From positions 25,084 to 89,083 of the forward strand of contig NZ_BAGM01000009.1 in assembly GCF_000308855.1 (NCBI RefSeq): a DNA stretch of 64,000 nucleotides, read 5' to 3'. The notes below the pieces were generated by a model. That model did no database searches and was not told the origin of the DNA. It saw nothing but the letters and a program-made list of their open reading frames with translations. The translations under genes were made by a program, and so were the position numbers. Positions 15,858-24,777 of the stretch are shown in pieces. Source of the DNA: Nocardia veterana NBRC 100344. Its GTDB lineage: Bacteria > Actinomycetota > Actinomycetes > Mycobacteriales > Mycobacteriaceae. Each line of letters starts with the position of its first letter. The stretch's first letter is position 1.

Positions 15858-17443
15858 GCGAGCCGCGAGCGGTCCGGGAGCGCGCGCACGACGACGCGGC
15901 CGCGACCGAATCGGCGGTGGCTCCCGCCGCCCGGGCCGCCGAATCCGGAGGTGGCGACGATTCCGAGGGCGTCACCGGCGAACCGGCCGCTGCGCCGAAA
16001 ACCGGTATCCGCCACCGGATCTCTCGTCGCCTGGCGGCCGTGCCGCTGCGTGTCACGCTGGTATTGGCTCTGGTATGCCTCGCCGGACTGGGGCTGCTCG
16101 TCTCCGGTGTCGCGGTGACCTCCGCGATGCGCAATGTGTTGATCGACAAGGTGGACCGGCAATTGTTCGACGCCGCCCACAGTTGGGCCGGACCGGATGC
16201 GCCGCCGCCACAGCACCTACCGCTACCGCCGGGACGGGAGCGGCCGCCCGCGCTGTTCTATGTGCAGGTGACCGGGCCGACCGGCAACCCGCGGCTGCTG
16301 CTCAGCTCCGGCCCGACGGTACCGGCCACTCCCGCCGACCTGTCCAAACATCCCGAAACCGTCGGCTCGGTGGGCGATCCCGACGAACATTGGCGCGCAA
16401 TCAAAGTCGTCACCCCGCAGGGGTCCAGTGTGGTCGCGCTGCGGCTCACCGAAACCGAGAACATCATCGACCGCCTGATCGGGTTGCAGGTCGCCGTCGG
16501 CGCGATCGTGCTCGCCGTGCTCGCCGTCGTGGCGCAGTTGGTGATCCGGCGCAGCCTGCGGCCCCTGGGCGAGGTCGAGAAGACCGCGGCCGCGATCGCC
16601 GGCGGCGACCTGCACCGCCGAGTTCCGGTGCGCGGCAGCAATACCGAGGTCGATCGGCTGTCGCAGTCGCTCAACGGGATGCTCACCCAGATTCAGAGCG
16701 CCTTCGCCGCCACCGAGGCCTCCGAGGAATCCGCGCGCCGTTCCGAGGCGCGAATGCGGCGCTTCGTCGCGGACGCCAGCCACGAACTGCGCACCCCGCT
16801 GACCACCATCAAGGGATTCGCCGAACTGTATCGGCAAGGCGCGCTGGCCGATCCGGCGCTGTTCATGGATCGCATCGAACGTGAATCCAATCGGATGAGC
16901 CTGCTGGTGGAAGATCTGCTGATGCTGGCCCGGCTCGACGCGCAGCGGCCGGTGGAACGGCGGCCGGTCGATCTGCTGGCCCTGGCCAGCGACGCGGTGC
17001 ACAATGCCCGGGCCGTCGACGCGGCCCAGCGCCCGGACGAGCCCCGGCGGCCGATCGATCTCGAAATCCGGCCCGGTACCGGAACATTGGAGGTCCACGG
17101 CGACGAGGCGCGGCTGCGTCAGGTCCTCGGCAATCTGGTCAACAATGCCCTCATCCACACTCCAGCGGATGCGGCGGTGACCGTCGCACTCACCCCGGCC
17201 GCGGACGAGGTGGTCATCGAAGTCGCCGATACCGGACCGGGACTGCCGCCGGAGGAGGCCGATCGCGTCTTCGAGCGGTTCTACCGCACCGACACCTCGC
17301 GCAGCCGCGACAGCGGTGGCACCGGACTCGGACTGTCCATCGTGCAGGCGTTGGTCGCCGCCCATGGCGGCACCGTCTCGGTGCACAGCGCGGTGGGGCA
17401 GGGCACCACCTTCGCGGTGCGCCTGCCCCGGACGCGGGAGTGA
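15854..17443 (+). CDS. phoR: Sensor histidine kinase PhoR
   Basis: This 529-residue membrane kinase is the partner of the preceding PhoP. Its order is a variable cytoplasmic N-terminus rich in Ala and Glu (1-60), a first membrane segment (about 66-90, VTLVLALVCLAGLGLLVSG), an extracytoplasmic sensor loop of about 115 residues containing a Pro-rich patch, a second membrane segment (about 209-230), a HAMP linker, the dimerisation box DASHELRTPLTT with His310, and an ATPase domain with the N box LGNLVNNALIH, G1 DTGPGLP and G2 GGTGLGLS. The ATG overlaps the phoP stop (ATGA). It ends one base before the stop of the convergent HIT gene. The stimulus is unknown. Confidence 0.92.
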   Translation: MSEPRAVRERAHDDAAATESAVAPAARAAESGGGDDSEGVTGEPAAAPKTGIRHRISRRLAAVPLRVTLVLALVCLAGLGLLVSGVAVTSAMRNVLIDKVDRQLFDAAHSWAGPDAPPPQHLPLPPGRERPPALFYVQVTGPTGNPRLLLSSGPTVPATPADLSKHPETVGSVGDPDEHWRAIKVVTPQGSSVVALRLTETENIIDRLIGLQVAVGAIVLAVLAVVAQLVIRRSLRPLGEVEKTAAAIAGGDLHRRVPVRGSNTEVDRLSQSLNGMLTQIQSAFAATEASEESARRSEARMRRFVADASHELRTPLTTIKGFAELYRQGALADPALFMDRIERESNRMSLLVEDLLMLARLDAQRPVERRPVDLLALASDAVHNARAVDAAQRPDEPRRPIDLEIRPGTGTLEVHGDEARLRQVLGNLVNNALIHTPADAAVTVALTPAADEVVIEVADTGPGLPPEEADRVFERFYRTDTSRSRDSGGTGLGLSIVQALVAAHGGTVSVHSAVGQGTTFAVRLPRTRE

Positions 17444-17444
17444 C

Positions 17445-17870
17445 TCAGTCGGGCACGTTCGCGCCGTAGCCGAGGTCGCGCAGGGCCTGCTTGATCTTGT
17501 CCTGCGCCTCGTCCAGCGACTCCGGGCTCGGATTCGCGTCCGCGCCGGAAATGTCGAAATCGCTCAACTCGAACGCCGGGAAGACGTGCACATGCAGATG
17601 CGGGACCTCCAGCCCCGCGATCAGCAGCCCGGCGCGCGGTGCGTCCCACGCCTTCCGCACCGCCTGACCGATCTTCTGCGCGACCCCGTTGATCCGCGCG
17701 AACACCGCGGGATCGAGATCCTGCCACTGATCGAGTTCCTGGCGCGGAACCACGAGCGTATGACCCTGAGTGACCGGGGCGATGGTGAGGAAGGCGACGA
17801 ACTCGTCGTCCTCCCACACGAATCGTCCCGGCAGCTGACCGGCGATGATCGCACTGAAAACAGAAGGCAT
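17445..17870 (-). CDS. HIT family protein
   Basis: This 141-residue protein has the histidine-triad motif HLHVHVFP (about residues 99-106) and the usual N-terminal pattern [29 protein letters not shown] proteins hydrolyse or transfer nucleotide phosphoramidates and related nucleotides in the cytoplasm. The ATG at 17870 is the first Met of the conserved domain, although the GGAGG upstream lies 14 bases away. An HIT gene also follows phoPR convergently in M. tuberculosis (Rv0759c, from memory). Only one base separates its stop from the phoR stop. A second HIT protein is encoded at 24177. Confidence 0.9.
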   Translation of the reverse strand: MPSVFSAIIAGQLPGRFVWEDDEFVAFLTIAPVTQGHTLVVPRQELDQWQDLDPAVFARINGVAQKIGQAVRKAWDAPRAGLLIAGLEVPHLHVHVFPAFELSDFDISGADANPSPESLDEAQDKIKQALRDLGYGANVPD

Positions 17871-18016
17871 GCTGTGACATTTTGCCTCCGCTTCGCGCCG
17901 GTGGGTTCGCGGCCCCTCGGGGTGTCCGGTGGCATCGTCCGGGCGGGATGCGGGCAGCTCGCTGTCCGCTCGGTACCCGCACCGTGCGTTCATCTGCGTC
18001 ACCTAAGCTGTGCTGC

Positions 18017-19303
18017 GTGCGCGTACTCGTCATCGGTTCCGGAGCTCGTGAACACGCCCTCGTAGCGGCCCTGCGCCGGGATCCCGGGGTGACCGCCATC
18101 GCGGCGGCGCCGGGTAATCCCGGAATCGCTCAGGTCGCCGAGGTGCGCGCGGTCGATCCGGCCAGTGCGGAGGCCGTTGTCGGGGCGGCCCGGGACTTCC
18201 GTGCCGATCTGGTGGTGATCGGGCCCGAGGTGCCGCTGGTGCTCGGTATCGCCGATGCGGTGCGGGCGGCGGGCATCGCCTGCTTCGGTCCGTCGGCGGC
18301 CGCGGCGCGGATCGAGGGCTCCAAGGCCTTCGCCAAGGATGTGATGGCCGCGGCCGGAGTCCGGACCGCGCACAGCGAGATCGTCGATCATCCCGGTGAA
18401 CTGGACGCGGCCCTGGACCGTTTCGGCCCGACCTGGGTCGTCAAGGACGACGGGCTGGCCGCCGGGAAGGGCGTGGTCGTCACCGCCGATCGTTCCGCGG
18501 CCCGCGATCACGGCGCCGAACTGCTCGAACAGGGCCATCCGGTGCTGTTGGAATCCTTCCTCGACGGGCCCGAGGTTTCGCTGTTCTGCCTCGTCGACGG
18601 CGAGACCGTGGTGCCGCTGCTGCCCGCGCAGGATCACAAGCGCGTCGGCGACGGCGACACCGGCCCGAATACCGGCGGGATGGGCGCCTACACACCACTG
18701 CCGTGGCTGCCGCCGGAAACGGTCACCGAAATCGTCGACGAGGTCGTGAAACCCGTTGCCGCCGAGATGGTTCGCCGCGGGGTGCCGTTCTCCGGTCTGC
18801 TGTACGCGGGACTGGCGATCGGGCAGGCCGGACCGGCGGTGGTCGAATTCAATTGCCGCTTCGGCGATCCCGAGACCCAGGCGGTGCTCGCCCTGCTCGA
18901 CAGCCCGCTCGGCACCCTGCTGCACGCCACCGCCACCGGCACGCTGGCGGAGGTGGAGCCGCCGCGCTGGAAGGACGGCGCCGCCGTCACGGTGGTGCTG
19001 GCCGCGGAGAACTATCCGGGTCGTCCCCGCACCGGGGACGTCATCTCCGGAACCGAGACTCCCGCCGACGGCGCCGCGAATACCGAAGTGCTGCATGCGG
19101 GTACGTCGCTTCGGGCCGACGGCGCGCTGCTGTCCGCCGGTGGCCGGGTGCTGAATGTCGTTGCCACGGGTGGTGATCTGGCCGAGGCCCGGGCCAACGC
19201 CTATGCCCGGATCGCGGGAATCAAGCTGCCGGGCAGCCACTTCCGCACCGATATCGGGCTCGCCGCCGTCGAGGATCGCATTTCGGTGCCCACCCGAGTC
19301 TGA
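18017..19303 (+). CDS. purD: Phosphoribosylamine-glycine ligase
   Basis: PurD joins glycine to phosphoribosylamine using ATP, the second step of de novo purine synthesis. The 428-residue protein begins at GTG 18017 with [19 protein letters not shown], the standard N-terminus. It carries the ATP-grasp core ([16 protein letters not shown]), the family signature PNTGGMGAY, and GLLYAGLAI followed by [14 protein letters not shown] near the active site. Length is normal. The frame is open upstream to 17882, but that part overlaps the divergent HIT gene. The stop is 7 bases from the stop of the convergent M23 gene. Confidence 0.96.
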   Translation: MRVLVIGSGAREHALVAALRRDPGVTAIAAAPGNPGIAQVAEVRAVDPASAEAVVGAARDFRADLVVIGPEVPLVLGIADAVRAAGIACFGPSAAAARIEGSKAFAKDVMAAAGVRTAHSEIVDHPGELDAALDRFGPTWVVKDDGLAAGKGVVVTADRSAARDHGAELLEQGHPVLLESFLDGPEVSLFCLVDGETVVPLLPAQDHKRVGDGDTGPNTGGMGAYTPLPWLPPETVTEIVDEVVKPVAAEMVRRGVPFSGLLYAGLAIGQAGPAVVEFNCRFGDPETQAVLALLDSPLGTLLHATATGTLAEVEPPRWKDGAAVTVVLAAENYPGRPRTGDVISGTETPADGAANTEVLHAGTSLRADGALLSAGGRVLNVVATGGDLAEARANAYARIAGIKLPGSHFRTDIGLAAVEDRISVPTRV

Positions 19304-19310
19304 CCCCCGG

Positions 19311-20315
19311 TCAGCCGATCGGGATGCCGTGCATCGCCAACCACGGCTGCGGATCGACGTGCTGACCGCCGATCAGGATTTCGAAGTGCAGATGCGGGCC
19401 GGTGGAATCGCCGCGGTTGCCGATGCGGGCGATCTGCTGGCCGGCCCGCACCCGCTCACCGACCGACACCGAGAAGTCGTACATGTGGCCGTAGACGGAG
19501 ATGGTGCCGTCGTCGTGGCGGATCCGGACCCAGAGACCGAATCCCTGCGCGGGCCCGGCGTCGATCACGGTGCCGTCGGCGACGGCGTAGATCGGGGAAC
19601 CGATGGGCGCGGCGATATCGATGCCGTAGTGGAAGGTGCCCCACCGGCCGCCGTAGCCGGAGGTGAACACGCCCCGGGCCGGGAGGGCGAAACCGCCGAT
19701 TCCGGGCACGATACCGCCGGGCAGGGCACCGCCGGGAATCGTTTCCGCGGGTCCGGGCAGCCATGGTTGCGGGGTGCCCGCGACCGCCGCGGCGGCCTCG
19801 GCCTTCGCCCGTTCCAGGGTGGCGCGGGAGGCGGCGGCCACCACCTGCGATTCCCGGATGCGTTCGCCGTTGTCGATGGCCTTCAGATAGCGCTTACTGG
19901 TTTCCGGCGTGGCCTGAACCTGTAGCGGGTAGGCGACCGCGATCCGTTGTGCCACACCGGGTTGTGGTGTGCTGTCGACCGGGTGCGGCGCGACGGTGTC
20001 GGCGGCGGCGAACAGGCCCACCACGACCATTCCGAGCACCAGCACCCGATGTTCGCTCAGCCACCCGCGCAGGCGCGGCCACAGGGCGTCGAATTCCTCA
20101 CGCCAGTCCCGATTCCGCAGCGCCGACCGCACGCGCTGTGCTCGCACCCGCCATTCGGCCGCCGCGACCGCGCGCATCGCGGCCGCCCGCCGCGCCGCCG
20201 TCCGGACCCGATCGGCGGCCGAGGGTCGTTCCCGTCGCAGCGCTGTGCGCCAGTCGGGGCGGATCACGGTCCAGCCCCCCTGGTACGACTTCGCGCGGCG
20301 TGCCTGGTCAGGCAT
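19311..20315 (-). CDS. M23 family metallopeptidase, membrane-anchored
   Basis: This protein of up to 334 residues is a LytM-type zinc peptidase that probably cuts peptidoglycan cross-links or activates other hydrolases outside the membrane. The C-terminal domain (from about residue 225) has FHYGIDIAAPIGSPIYA, in which His and Asp bind zinc, and STGPHLHFEILI with the second zinc-binding His. One membrane segment (VLVLGMVVVGLFAAAD) follows a basic N-terminus of about 90 residues, with a helical stalk between. The start is uncertain. ATG 20315 lacks a clear ribosome-binding site, whereas GTG 20267 (VIRPDWRTAL) has GGGGGG 7 bases upstream. It is divergent from the aminotransferase gene. Confidence 0.88.
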   Translation of the reverse strand: MPDQARRAKSYQGGWTVIRPDWRTALRRERPSAADRVRTAARRAAAMRAVAAAEWRVRAQRVRSALRNRDWREEFDALWPRLRGWLSEHRVLVLGMVVVGLFAAADTVAPHPVDSTPQPGVAQRIAVAYPLQVQATPETSKRYLKAIDNGERIRESQVVAAASRATLERAKAEAAAAVAGTPQPWLPGPAETIPGGALPGGIVPGIGGFALPARGVFTSGYGGRWGTFHYGIDIAAPIGSPIYAVADGTVIDAGPAQGFGLWVRIRHDDGTISVYGHMYDFSVSVGERVRAGQQIARIGNRGDSTGPHLHFEILIGGQHVDPQPWLAMHGIPIG

Positions 20316-20432
20316 TCTGCCGACGATAACAGGGGGTTGTCCGGATATGCGGGCGGGCGCGGCGATGCACAGCTTCGTCCCAGGAACCCGGTGGGCGGCG
20401 AGCCGCGCGGTGCGGTGTTCTACCGTCGTCGG

Positions 20433-21611
20433 GTGCGCAGTGAATCCCGTCGTTCCACCGTTCCGACCTTCTACGTCATGGATGTCTGGAAGGCCGCGGC
20501 CGAACGCGCCCGCACCCACGGCGATGTCCTGGTCCTCGCGGCCGGGCAGCCCTCCACACCGGCGCCGGTGCCGGTGTTGCGCGCCACCCGAGCCGCCCTC
20601 GACAGCGAATTGCTCGGCTACACCGAGACTTTCGGCCTCCCGGAGCTGCGGGCGGCGATCGCGGCCCATCATCGCGACACCTACGCCGTCGAGGTCGATG
20701 CCGACGACGTCGTGGTGACGACCGGATCCTCCGGCGCCTTCACGCTGATCTTCCTGGCCGCCTTCGATGTGGGCGACACCGTGGTGGTGGCCCGCCCGGG
20801 CTATCCGGCGTATCGCAATACCCTGACCGCGCTCGGGTGCCGGGTCGTGGAGCTGGACTGCGGGCCGCAGACCCGCTTCCAGCCGACGGTGGCGATGCTC
20901 GAGGAGTTGCCGGAACCACCGGCGGGTCTGATCGTGGCGAGCCCCGCCAATCCCACCGGCACCATGATCGCGCCCGATGAGCTGGCCGCGCTGGCGCGCT
21001 GGTGCGACGAGCACGGCACGTTGCTGATCTCCGACGAGATCTATCACGGCATCACCTACGCCGGTTCGGGTGGCGACACCGAACCCGTCAGCTCGGCCTG
21101 GGAGACCTCACGGGAATCGGTGGTCGTGGGTTCGGTGTCGAAATATTTCTCGATGACCGGCTGGCGACTCGGGTGGATGCTCGCGCCCGCGCGGCTACGA
21201 CCGGCGCTGCAGCGCCTGGCCTCCAATATGACGGTCTGCCCGCCGGCGATCTCGCAATTCGCCGCCACGCATGCCTTCGGTCCCGAGGCCAGATCCGAAT
21301 TGGACGCGCACGTGCGCCGCTACGCGCGCAACCGGGCGTTGCTGCTCGAAGGGCTGCCCGCGCTGGGGATCACCGAGCTGGCCCCGGCCGACGGCGCCTT
21401 CTACGCCTACGCCGATATCGGTCATCTGAGCCAGGATTCGACCGCTTGGTGCGCGGATCTGTTGGCGCACACCGGCGTCGCGCTGGCTCCCGGTATCGAT
21501 TTCGACACCCGCCGCGGCCATCGCACGGTTCGTTTCTCCTTCGCCGGCGCCACCGCCGATATCGAGGAGGCGCTGGTCCGGCTGGGCCGGTATCTGGGCA
21601 CCGAGCGCTGA
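20433..21611 (+). CDS. PLP-dependent aminotransferase, fold type I
   Basis: This protein of about 392 residues is a class I/II aminotransferase of the aspartate-aminotransferase superfamily. The N-terminal part has VLVLAAGQPSTPAPVPVL and GYTETFGLPELRAAIA; the PLP-binding section has VTTGSSGAFTLIFLA, ASPANPTGT and ISDEIYHGITY; the Schiff-base Lys is in GSVSKYFSMTGWRLGWM; and the C-terminal substrate-carboxylate Arg is in RTVRFSFAG. Substrate specificity cannot be assigned. I use GTG 20433 (VRSESRRSTVPTFYVMDVWKAA); Met at 20478 (MDVWKAA) is an alternative. Upstream is the divergent M23 gene, with only about 120 bases for two promoters. Confidence 0.9.
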   Translation: MRSESRRSTVPTFYVMDVWKAAAERARTHGDVLVLAAGQPSTPAPVPVLRATRAALDSELLGYTETFGLPELRAAIAAHHRDTYAVEVDADDVVVTTGSSGAFTLIFLAAFDVGDTVVVARPGYPAYRNTLTALGCRVVELDCGPQTRFQPTVAMLEELPEPPAGLIVASPANPTGTMIAPDELAALARWCDEHGTLLISDEIYHGITYAGSGGDTEPVSSAWETSRESVVVGSVSKYFSMTGWRLGWMLAPARLRPALQRLASNMTVCPPAISQFAATHAFGPEARSELDAHVRRYARNRALLLEGLPALGITELAPADGAFYAYADIGHLSQDSTAWCADLLAHTGVALAPGIDFDTRRGHRTVRFSFAGATADIEEALVRLGRYLGTER

Positions 21612-21796
21612 ACCGATATCCGGGCTGGTGCACAGACTTTCCGTACCGCCCCACCGAACCGCGCGAATGCGGTACAAATGATTCGGTTGTGTGTTCAACC
21701 CCGTTTTCGAACCGGTCCCGGCTGTCCGCTCGGGCCGGATCCCGGAAATTTGCGCGGTCCGATGGTCGATGCCACAGCAACGGTTCGGCTCGGGTC

Positions 21797-21842
21797 GCAC
21801 AGACGCACAGATTTGCACAGATCGCACCGATTTGGCACGGAT
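21797..21842. promoter_or_regulatory. Five iterated GCACAGAT-like repeats before the TetR gene
   Basis: GCACAGAC (21797), GCACAGAT (21805), GCACAGAT (21815), GCACCGAT (21824) and GCACGGAT (21835) follow each other at 8, 10, 9 and 11 bases. The array ends 29 bases before the GTG start at 21872. Head-to-tail repeats with near-helical spacing suggest a site for cooperative protein binding, possibly autoregulation by the TetR protein. Confidence 0.5.
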
Positions 21843-21871
21843 GAACCGATGATGACTGGCACGATGACACG

Positions 21872-22645
21872 GTGATCACCGCGACGACCCCGAAAGGCGA
21901 AAGGCGTCGCCAAGCGTTGGTTGCGGCTGCCGCAGAGTTGCTACTCGAAGGCGGCTTCGATGCCGTGCGCCACCGTTCGGTGGCCACGCGCGCGGATTTG
22001 CCCCTGGCCTCCACGACCTACTACTTCGAATCGCTCGAGGATCTGATCGCGCGGGCGGTGGAGTTCAGCGGGAACGCCGAACTCGAGCAGATGCGCCGGC
22101 GCATCGGTGAGGTCACCCATCGGCGGCGTGGCGCCGAGGCGACCGTCGATCTGATCGTCGATCTGATGGTCGGCACGGACGGAATCGACGAGTATGCGCG
22201 GGGGCGGTTGATCGCTCGCTACGAGCGGTCGGTGGCCTCGGCCCGGCACCCGGAACTGCGCGAGGTGCAGCTGCGCCTCCGCGCTCAGCTGGAGGAGCTG
22301 CTCGCCGACGTGCTGCGCCGGTCCGATCGCATGGTCCGCACCGACCAGTTGCGGCGGCTGGTCGCGGTGGTCGACGGGGCGGTGGTCGCGGCACTGGCCG
22401 AATCCGATCCGCAACCACGCCGCACCGCCCGCGGGGCGCTGCTGGAACTGATCGATGTGATCGCCCCGCCGGTCCCGCAGCCGCTGGTCGCGTCGCAGCT
22501 GCCGACCGGTGCCGGGCAGCACGTGCCGGCCGCTTCCGCGCAGCAGATGTCCCCGGCCGTCGCTGCGCAGCCGCCGAGCGGGACCGTGCCGCACCCATCG
22601 CCCGCCATGCCCCAGCAACCCGGCAGGTCGCGAACACTAGACTGA
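21872..22645 (+). CDS. TetR family transcriptional regulator
   Basis: This 257-residue protein has an N-terminal helix-turn-helix of the TetR type (RRQALVAAAAELLLEGGFDAVRHRSVATRADLPLASTTYYFESLEDLIARAV, residues about 11-62) and a helical ligand-binding domain to about residue 205. The last 50 residues are an unusual Pro/Ala/Gln-rich tail (QQMSPAVAAQPPSGTVPHP). The GTG at 21872 gives a normal N-terminus. The purB gene starts 6 bases after its stop, so the two are probably cotranscribed; a TetR gene near purB is also found in M. tuberculosis (from memory). The array of GCACAGAT repeats lies directly upstream. The ligand is unknown. Confidence 0.92.
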   Translation: MITATTPKGERRRQALVAAAAELLLEGGFDAVRHRSVATRADLPLASTTYYFESLEDLIARAVEFSGNAELEQMRRRIGEVTHRRRGAEATVDLIVDLMVGTDGIDEYARGRLIARYERSVASARHPELREVQLRLRAQLEELLADVLRRSDRMVRTDQLRRLVAVVDGAVVAALAESDPQPRRTARGALLELIDVIAPPVPQPLVASQLPTGAGQHVPAASAQQMSPAVAAQPPSGTVPHPSPAMPQQPGRSRTLD

Positions 22646-22651
22646 CTGTCC

Positions 22652-24085
22652 GTGAGTCTTGTCCCGAACGTCCTCGCCACCCGATACGCCAGCCCGCAAC
22701 TGGTGCAGTTGTGGTCGCCCGAGAACAAGATCGTGCTCGAGCGCCGGTTGTGGCTCGAGGTACTACGGGCCCAGATGGAACTGGGGGCCGCCGGCACCGA
22801 TGCGGTGACCGCCGATGTCATCGAGGACTACGAGCGGGTGCTGGGTGAGGTCGATCTGGCATCGATCGCCGAGCGTGAGCGCATCACCCGCCACGATGTG
22901 AAGGCGCGCATCGAGGAGTTCAACGCGCTCGCCGGCCACGAGCAGATCCACAAGGGGATGACCAGCCGGGACCTCACCGAGAACGTCGAGCAGCTGCAGA
23001 TCCGGCTCTCGCTCGAGCACGTCTACGAACACGGGGTGGCGGTGGCCGCCCGGCTGGCCGAACGGGCCGCCGAATACCAGTCGCTGGTGATGGCCGGTCG
23101 TTCGCACAATGTGGCGGCGCAGGCGACCACCCTCGGTAAACGCTTCGCGAGTGCGGCCGACGAAGTGCTCATCGCGCTGACCCGGGTGCGGGAACTGATC
23201 GACCGCTATCCGCTGCGTGGAATCAAGGGCCCGATGGGCACCGCCCAGGACATGCTGGACCTGTTCGACGGCGATGCGGCCAAACTCGCCGAGCTCGAAC
23301 AGAAGGTGGCCCGGCATCTGGGGTTTTCCACCGTGTTGACCAGTGTCGGGCAGGTGTATCCGCGGTCGCTGGACCACGACGTGCTGTCGGCCCTGGTCCA
23401 ATTGGGCGCGGGCCCTTCGTCGTTCGCGCACACCGTGCGATTGATGGCCGGCCACGAACTCGTCACCGAGGGCTTCCAGCCCGGTCAGGTCGGCAGCTCG
23501 GCCATGCCGCACAAGATGAACACCCGCTCCTGTGAACGAGTCAACGGGCTACAGGTGGTTCTGCGCGGTTACGGGTCGATGGCCGCCGAACTGGCCGGTG
23601 CCCAATGGAACGAAGGCGATGTGTTCTGTTCGGTGGTGCGCCGGGTCGCACTGCCGGACGCGTTCTTCGCGATCGACGGGATGATGGAGACCTTCCTGAC
23701 CGTCCTCACCGAATTCGGCGCCTATCCCGCCGTCGTCGAACGCGAACTCAACCGCTACCTGCCGTTCCTGGCCACCACCCGGATCCTGATGGCGGCCGTG
23801 CGGGCCGGGGTCGGGCGGGAGAGCGCGCACGAGGTGATCAAGGAGCACGCGGTGGCGGTCGCGCTGGCCATGCGGGAGCAGGGCCGCGAACCCGATCTGC
23901 TGGATCGCCTCGCCGCCGACGAGCGGATGCCGCTGGATCGGGCCGGTCTGGACGCCGCCCTCGCCGACCGCACCGCCTTCGTCGGCGCCGCCGAGGCCCA
24001 GGTGAGCGACGTCGTGGCGCAGGTGCAGAAACTGATCGACGCGCACCCCGAAGCCGCCCGCTACACCCCGGCGCCGATCCTGTAG
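22652..24085 (+). CDS. purB: Adenylosuccinate lyase
   Basis: PurB removes fumarate from SAICAR and from adenylosuccinate, acting twice in purine synthesis. The 477-residue protein shows the family signature GSSAMPHKMNTR with the catalytic Ser loop, the substrate region GMTSRDLTENVEQLQ, and GRSHNVAAQATTLGKRF with the catalytic His region. Length is normal. The start is GTG 22652, 6 bases after the TetR stop. A HIT-family gene follows 91 bases later. No irregularity was seen. Confidence 0.96.
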   Translation: MSLVPNVLATRYASPQLVQLWSPENKIVLERRLWLEVLRAQMELGAAGTDAVTADVIEDYERVLGEVDLASIAERERITRHDVKARIEEFNALAGHEQIHKGMTSRDLTENVEQLQIRLSLEHVYEHGVAVAARLAERAAEYQSLVMAGRSHNVAAQATTLGKRFASAADEVLIALTRVRELIDRYPLRGIKGPMGTAQDMLDLFDGDAAKLAELEQKVARHLGFSTVLTSVGQVYPRSLDHDVLSALVQLGAGPSSFAHTVRLMAGHELVTEGFQPGQVGSSAMPHKMNTRSCERVNGLQVVLRGYGSMAAELAGAQWNEGDVFCSVVRRVALPDAFFAIDGMMETFLTVLTEFGAYPAVVERELNRYLPFLATTRILMAAVRAGVGRESAHEVIKEHAVAVALAMREQGREPDLLDRLAADERMPLDRAGLDAALADRTAFVGAAEAQVSDVVAQVQKLIDAHPEAARYTPAPIL

Positions 24086-24176
24086 CGCAGCCCGACCGAT
24101 GCCGCTGTCACGGGTGATCCGGGTGGCCCGAACGGTGCGGCGGCGCAGGCGGAATCGGCGGCTAGGGTTGGGCGAT

Positions 24177-24659
24177 ATGGATCCCTATCGAATCTTCGCC
24201 GATATCGTGGCGGGACGGGCGCCCGCGTCCAAGGTCTACGAGGACGCGGATGTGCTGGCGTTCATGGATATTCGCCCCATGACACCGGGACATCTCCTGG
24301 TGATTCCGAAGGTGCCGGCCCGGAGCCTGGCGGAGCTGGATCCGGCGGTCGGCGGCAAGCTCTTTCAGGTCGGACAGCGGTTGGCGGCGGCGCTGCGCGC
24401 GTCCGAGGTGAACTGTGACGGCGTGAATTTCTTTCTGGCCGACGGTGTTACGGCCGGACAGGAAGTGTTCCATGTCCATCTGCACGTCATCCCGCGCACG
24501 CCCGGCGACGGCTTCGGCCTGCGGTTCCGGGCGACCACCCCGCCGCGCGCGGACCTCGACTATCTGGCCGCGTCGATTCGTGGTGCGTTACAGCGGGCGG
24601 AGCCGGAGGAGTCGGGCCCGGATGCGGTGGGGCCGGGCACCTTCGGTGCGGGCGGCTGA
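24177..24659 (+). CDS. HIT family protein, second copy
   Basis: This 160-residue protein carries the histidine-triad motif HVHLHVIP and the usual N-terminus DPYRIFADIVAGRAPASKVYEDADVLAFMDIRPMTPGH. It is a predicted cytoplasmic nucleotide hydrolase or transferase, more like typical HinT/HIT-like proteins than the copy at 17445, with which it shares only the domain. The ATG at 24177 has AGGGTTGGG about 7 bases upstream. The frame is open to 24099, but the extra residues are mostly Arg. The C-terminal tail of about 20 residues is Gly/Pro-rich. It follows purB on the same strand. Confidence 0.92.
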   Translation: MDPYRIFADIVAGRAPASKVYEDADVLAFMDIRPMTPGHLLVIPKVPARSLAELDPAVGGKLFQVGQRLAAALRASEVNCDGVNFFLADGVTAGQEVFHVHLHVIPRTPGDGFGLRFRATTPPRADLDYLAASIRGALQRAEPEESGPDAVGPGTFGAGG

Positions 24660-24685
24660 AGCCCGGGTATCGACCATTCGGTTTG

Positions 24686-24731
24686 CCGGCGAAACGCCGG
24701 TGATTCAAACACCCCCGCGGTGCTGGGGTGT
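24686..24731 (+). terminator. Two successive hairpins after the second HIT gene
   Basis: CCGGCG-AAA-CGCCGG at 24686-24700 and ACACCCC-loop-GGGGTGT at 24709-24731 form stems of 6 and 7 bp. They lie between the HIT stop and the exported esterase gene. The second is followed by GCGTTACGTTAAG, not by a run of T, so termination is plausible but not proven. Confidence 0.4.
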
Positions 24732-24777
24732 GCGTTACGTTAAGTAGCACTTGTGGTGGGCTGATGGAGGTGGGGAC

